Positions 38,692 through 40,382 of a stretch of 40,382 nucleotides of DNA are shown in pieces; the stretch's first letter is position 1; each line of letters opens with the position of its first letter. The notes below the pieces were generated by a model. The model had not been told where the DNA came from. It saw only the letters and a program-made list of their open reading frames with translations, and searched no databases. The translations under genes and the position numbers were made by a program. Source of the stretch: an uncultured Clostridia bacterium (GTDB lineage: Bacteria; Bacillota; Clostridia; RUG12999); NCBI GenBank assembly GCA_946555455.1, contig CAMNSU010000014.1, positions 1-40,382 on the forward strand, written 5' to 3'.

Positions 38692-40008
38692 GTGAAAAAT
38701 GCATTGGTGCTGGGCGGCGGCGGGTCGCGCGGCGCGTATCAGATTGGCGTGTGGCAGGGGCTTTTGGAAATGGAGATTCCCATTGATATTGTCACAGGAA
38801 CGTCGGTCGGCGCGATTAACGGCTGCATGGTGGCGCAAAACAAATTTGACGCCGCGCTGTCGCTCTGGAAAGAGATTGAAACAAACAAAGTGTTTGATTT
38901 AAACGTGGACGATACGCTGCCGCAAAAGAGAAAAATGGTGCAGACGGCGCAGCGGTTTTTGGTCGATTACTTTCGGCGCGGCGGCAGCGATAACCAGCCG
39001 CTGCGGCGTTTGCTGTGGCAGCATATAGACGAATCTGCGGTGCGAAGGTCGTCTGTGGAATATGGTCTGGTGACGGTGAATTTAGGGCAGCGCCGCCCTG
39101 TGGAATATTTTAAAGAACAGATTCCGGCGGGAGAACTGATTGACTATGTGCTTGCCAGCAGCGCGGTATATCCGGCAGTCAAACCGCAGAAAATTGAGGG
39201 GGAAGCGCATATTGACGGCGGATACTATGACAATTTGCCGGTTCAAATGGCGCTGGATCGCGGTGCGGACTGTGTCATTGCTGTGGAACTGGAAGCCCCC
39301 GGCGTGGTGCATAAGGAGCCGCTGAAACAGGCGGAACACCTTCGGCACATTCATTGTTACTGGAATTTGGGACCCATGCTGGTGTTTGACAAACACACCG
39401 CCGCGCACAATATCCGTCTGGGGTATCTGGATTGTATGCGCAGCTACGGTGCGTTTGACGGCTGTGCTTTTGCGTTTATGAAAGGCGCGGCAAAGCAGCA
39501 AATGCAGGAGCAGCCGACATTTCAGCAGGAATTAGACCGTTTGCTGCAATTATATGATGCATCCGCGCCGGTGGATAAATTGGTGCTGGAAAACCTGCGG
39601 CGGCACTTGGAGAAAAAATACCGCCGTCCGGCGCAGGACGAAGAATCTTTTCTGCTGGGGGCAATGGAAACGGCGGGAGAGTTGTTTGGGCTTTCCAATG
39701 AAACGATTTATTCCGCACAGCAGTTCCGGCGGCGCATTGCGGAAAAAATCGAAACGCTGTCGCTGCCGCCCGCAGTGTTTGCGGCAAAAGCGGAACAAAA
39801 TGTTGTCAAAACATTGAAAAACAGCGCAACTTTCTTTCAAAAAGAAGTCCGCGCCATGTATTTGGCAAAGTTGATTTTGGAAACACTGCAAACGCATAAA
39901 AACGCAGCATTTTTGCCACTAACTTCCGTCATGATGGACGAATTTTTGGCGGCGTATTATATCGTCAGCGCAGGACTGTATAACGGCAGCGCACCTGTGG
40001 CGGTCTGA
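38692..40008 (+). CDS. Patatin-like phospholipase
   Basis: The protein (438 residues) has a patatin domain (about 1-200): oxyanion-hole loop LGGGGSRGAYQIG, nucleophile Ser38 in GTSVG, and the dyad Asp in HIDGGYYDNLP. It is expected to hydrolyse acyl esters of membrane lipids. The C-terminal half (about 230-438) is helical and not recognisable by family. GTG 38692 is the start; AAAGGTTGG upstream is a rather distant ribosome site, so the start is moderately sure, but the family N-terminus MKNALVLGGGG fits. No signal peptide is seen. Confidence 0.9.
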   Translation: MKNALVLGGGGSRGAYQIGVWQGLLEMEIPIDIVTGTSVGAINGCMVAQNKFDAALSLWKEIETNKVFDLNVDDTLPQKRKMVQTAQRFLVDYFRRGGSDNQPLRRLLWQHIDESAVRRSSVEYGLVTVNLGQRRPVEYFKEQIPAGELIDYVLASSAVYPAVKPQKIEGEAHIDGGYYDNLPVQMALDRGADCVIAVELEAPGVVHKEPLKQAEHLRHIHCYWNLGPMLVFDKHTAAHNIRLGYLDCMRSYGAFDGCAFAFMKGAAKQQMQEQPTFQQELDRLLQLYDASAPVDKLVLENLRRHLEKKYRRPAQDEESFLLGAMETAGELFGLSNETIYSAQQFRRRIAEKIETLSLPPAVFAAKAEQNVVKTLKNSATFFQKEVRAMYLAKLILETLQTHKNAAFLPLTSVMMDEFLAAYYIVSAGLYNGSAPVAV

Positions 40009-40018
40009 AGAAAAAAAG

Positions 40019-40048
40019 AACGGCAGTCCAAGATGAACTGCCGTTTTC
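40019..40048. terminator. Bidirectional terminator
   Basis: AACGGCAGT (40019-40027) pairs with ACTGCCGTT (40037-40045). T-rich tails follow on both strands, between the convergent patatin and ybaK genes. Confidence 0.85.
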
Positions 40049-40077
40049 TTTATCTGGAAAATATGTGTATTTGAACG

Positions 40078-40382
40078 CTATTGCGTAATATCCGCCGTAG
40101 TGGCATGAATCAAGTCCAGCAACGCCTGCGGCGCCATTTCAATTTGAAATCCGATTTTGCCGCCGCTGAAAATAATGGTGTCGCATGTCAGCGCGGAAGC
40201 GTCCAAAACAGTGGGGAATTGCTTTTTCATGCCAATGGGAGAACAGCCGCCGCGGATATATCCCGTTACCTGATTGATGGATTTGACAGGAATCATCTCC
40301 ACGGATTTTTCGCCTACTGCCCGCGCCGCGGCTTTGAGTGCAAGTTCTTTGGCAACCGGAATGACAAACACATAATAGTTGC
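40078..40382 (-). CDS. ybaK: YbaK/EbsC-type Cys-tRNA(Pro) deacylase (5' end cut by the window)
   Basis: The reading frame is open to the window edge and lacks its N-terminal third. The visible roughly 100 residues contain the family core [34 protein letters not shown], then [22 protein letters not shown] and the C-terminal [22 protein letters not shown]. YbaK clears Cys mis-charged onto tRNA-Pro. The internal ATG at 40371 is not the true start, because similarity continues upstream of it to the edge. Confidence 0.92.
   Translation of the reverse strand, partial: NYYVFVIPVAKELALKAAARAVGEKSVEMIPVKSINQVTGYIRGGCSPIGMKKQFPTVLDASALTCDTIIFSGGKIGFQIEMAPQALLDLIHATTADITQ

Overview
The window looks like chromosomal DNA of an anaerobic Bacillota (Firmicutes) bacterium, most likely class Clostridia. 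The evidence is strong AGGAGG-type ribosome sites, sigma-A promoters often with an extended -10 (TGnTATAAT or TGATACAAT), TTG/GTG starts, acetate fermentation genes (pta-ackA), a sigma factor plus DUF4179 pair, a long-form HPF and many compact U-tailed terminators. The species cannot be named from the sequence alone. No tRNA, rRNA, CRISPR array or intact insertion sequence was seen.

Layout. 1-640: a small AT-rich XRE regulator with paired operators. 800-7140: a thiol/sulfur/iron-sulfur redox island (ccdA-tlpA, a DUF134 regulator with a NifX-like protein, a CoA-disulfide-reductase/rhodanese fusion, a Crp/Fnr regulator, thioredoxin, a ferredoxin and a membrane Fe-S-type protein). 7350-11170: pta-ackA and the acetate-using tRNA enzyme gene tmcAL. 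11270-16830: AEC transporter, GNAT, membrane proteins, and a cupin regulator with an acyl-CoA synthetase. 17160-21150: two ECF sigma factors, each with a membrane-anchored partner. 21250-26480: DUF523, TfoX-C, GNAT, topoisomerase III, hydrolase, nucleotidyltransferase. 26540-31070: a leftward run wecB, wecA/tagO-like, trpS and aminotransferase. 31270-38565: DUF4830, then a tightly packed rightward operon (pseudouridine synthase, two GT-C glycosyltransferases, GtrA, HAD phosphatase, fumarase alpha) and hpf behind a structured leader. 38690-40382: patatin phospholipase and a truncated ybaK.

The most interesting system is the redox island. Three of its leftward transcription units (ccdA-tlpA, trx, ferredoxin-membrane protein) have a TGTGAC-N3-GTCACA-type box 21-22 bases upstream of the -10, which is where a class II Crp/Fnr activator would bind; a Crp/Fnr gene lies in the middle of the island. 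Independently, three genes (tlpA, the CoADR-rhodanese gene, the ferredoxin gene) share an approximately 75-85-base leader. It folds as a hairpin of about 10 bp whose loop (CGCCCAC) is complementary to a GTGGGC just before the ribosome site. Compensatory changes are visible in the stem. This looks like an H-type pseudoknot riboswitch or similar RNA regulator that I do not recognise. The shared theme is cytosolic thioredoxin feeding electrons through CcdA to an extracytoplasmic TlpA, together with persulfide/CoA-disulfide handling and Fe-S electron transfer.

A short dispersed intergenic repeat (TAGGCA...TGCCTA arms) occurs at least five times. Several genes (topB, the rluB/rsuA-like gene, the DUF2238-like gene, hpf) have strongly structured leaders that could control their expression.
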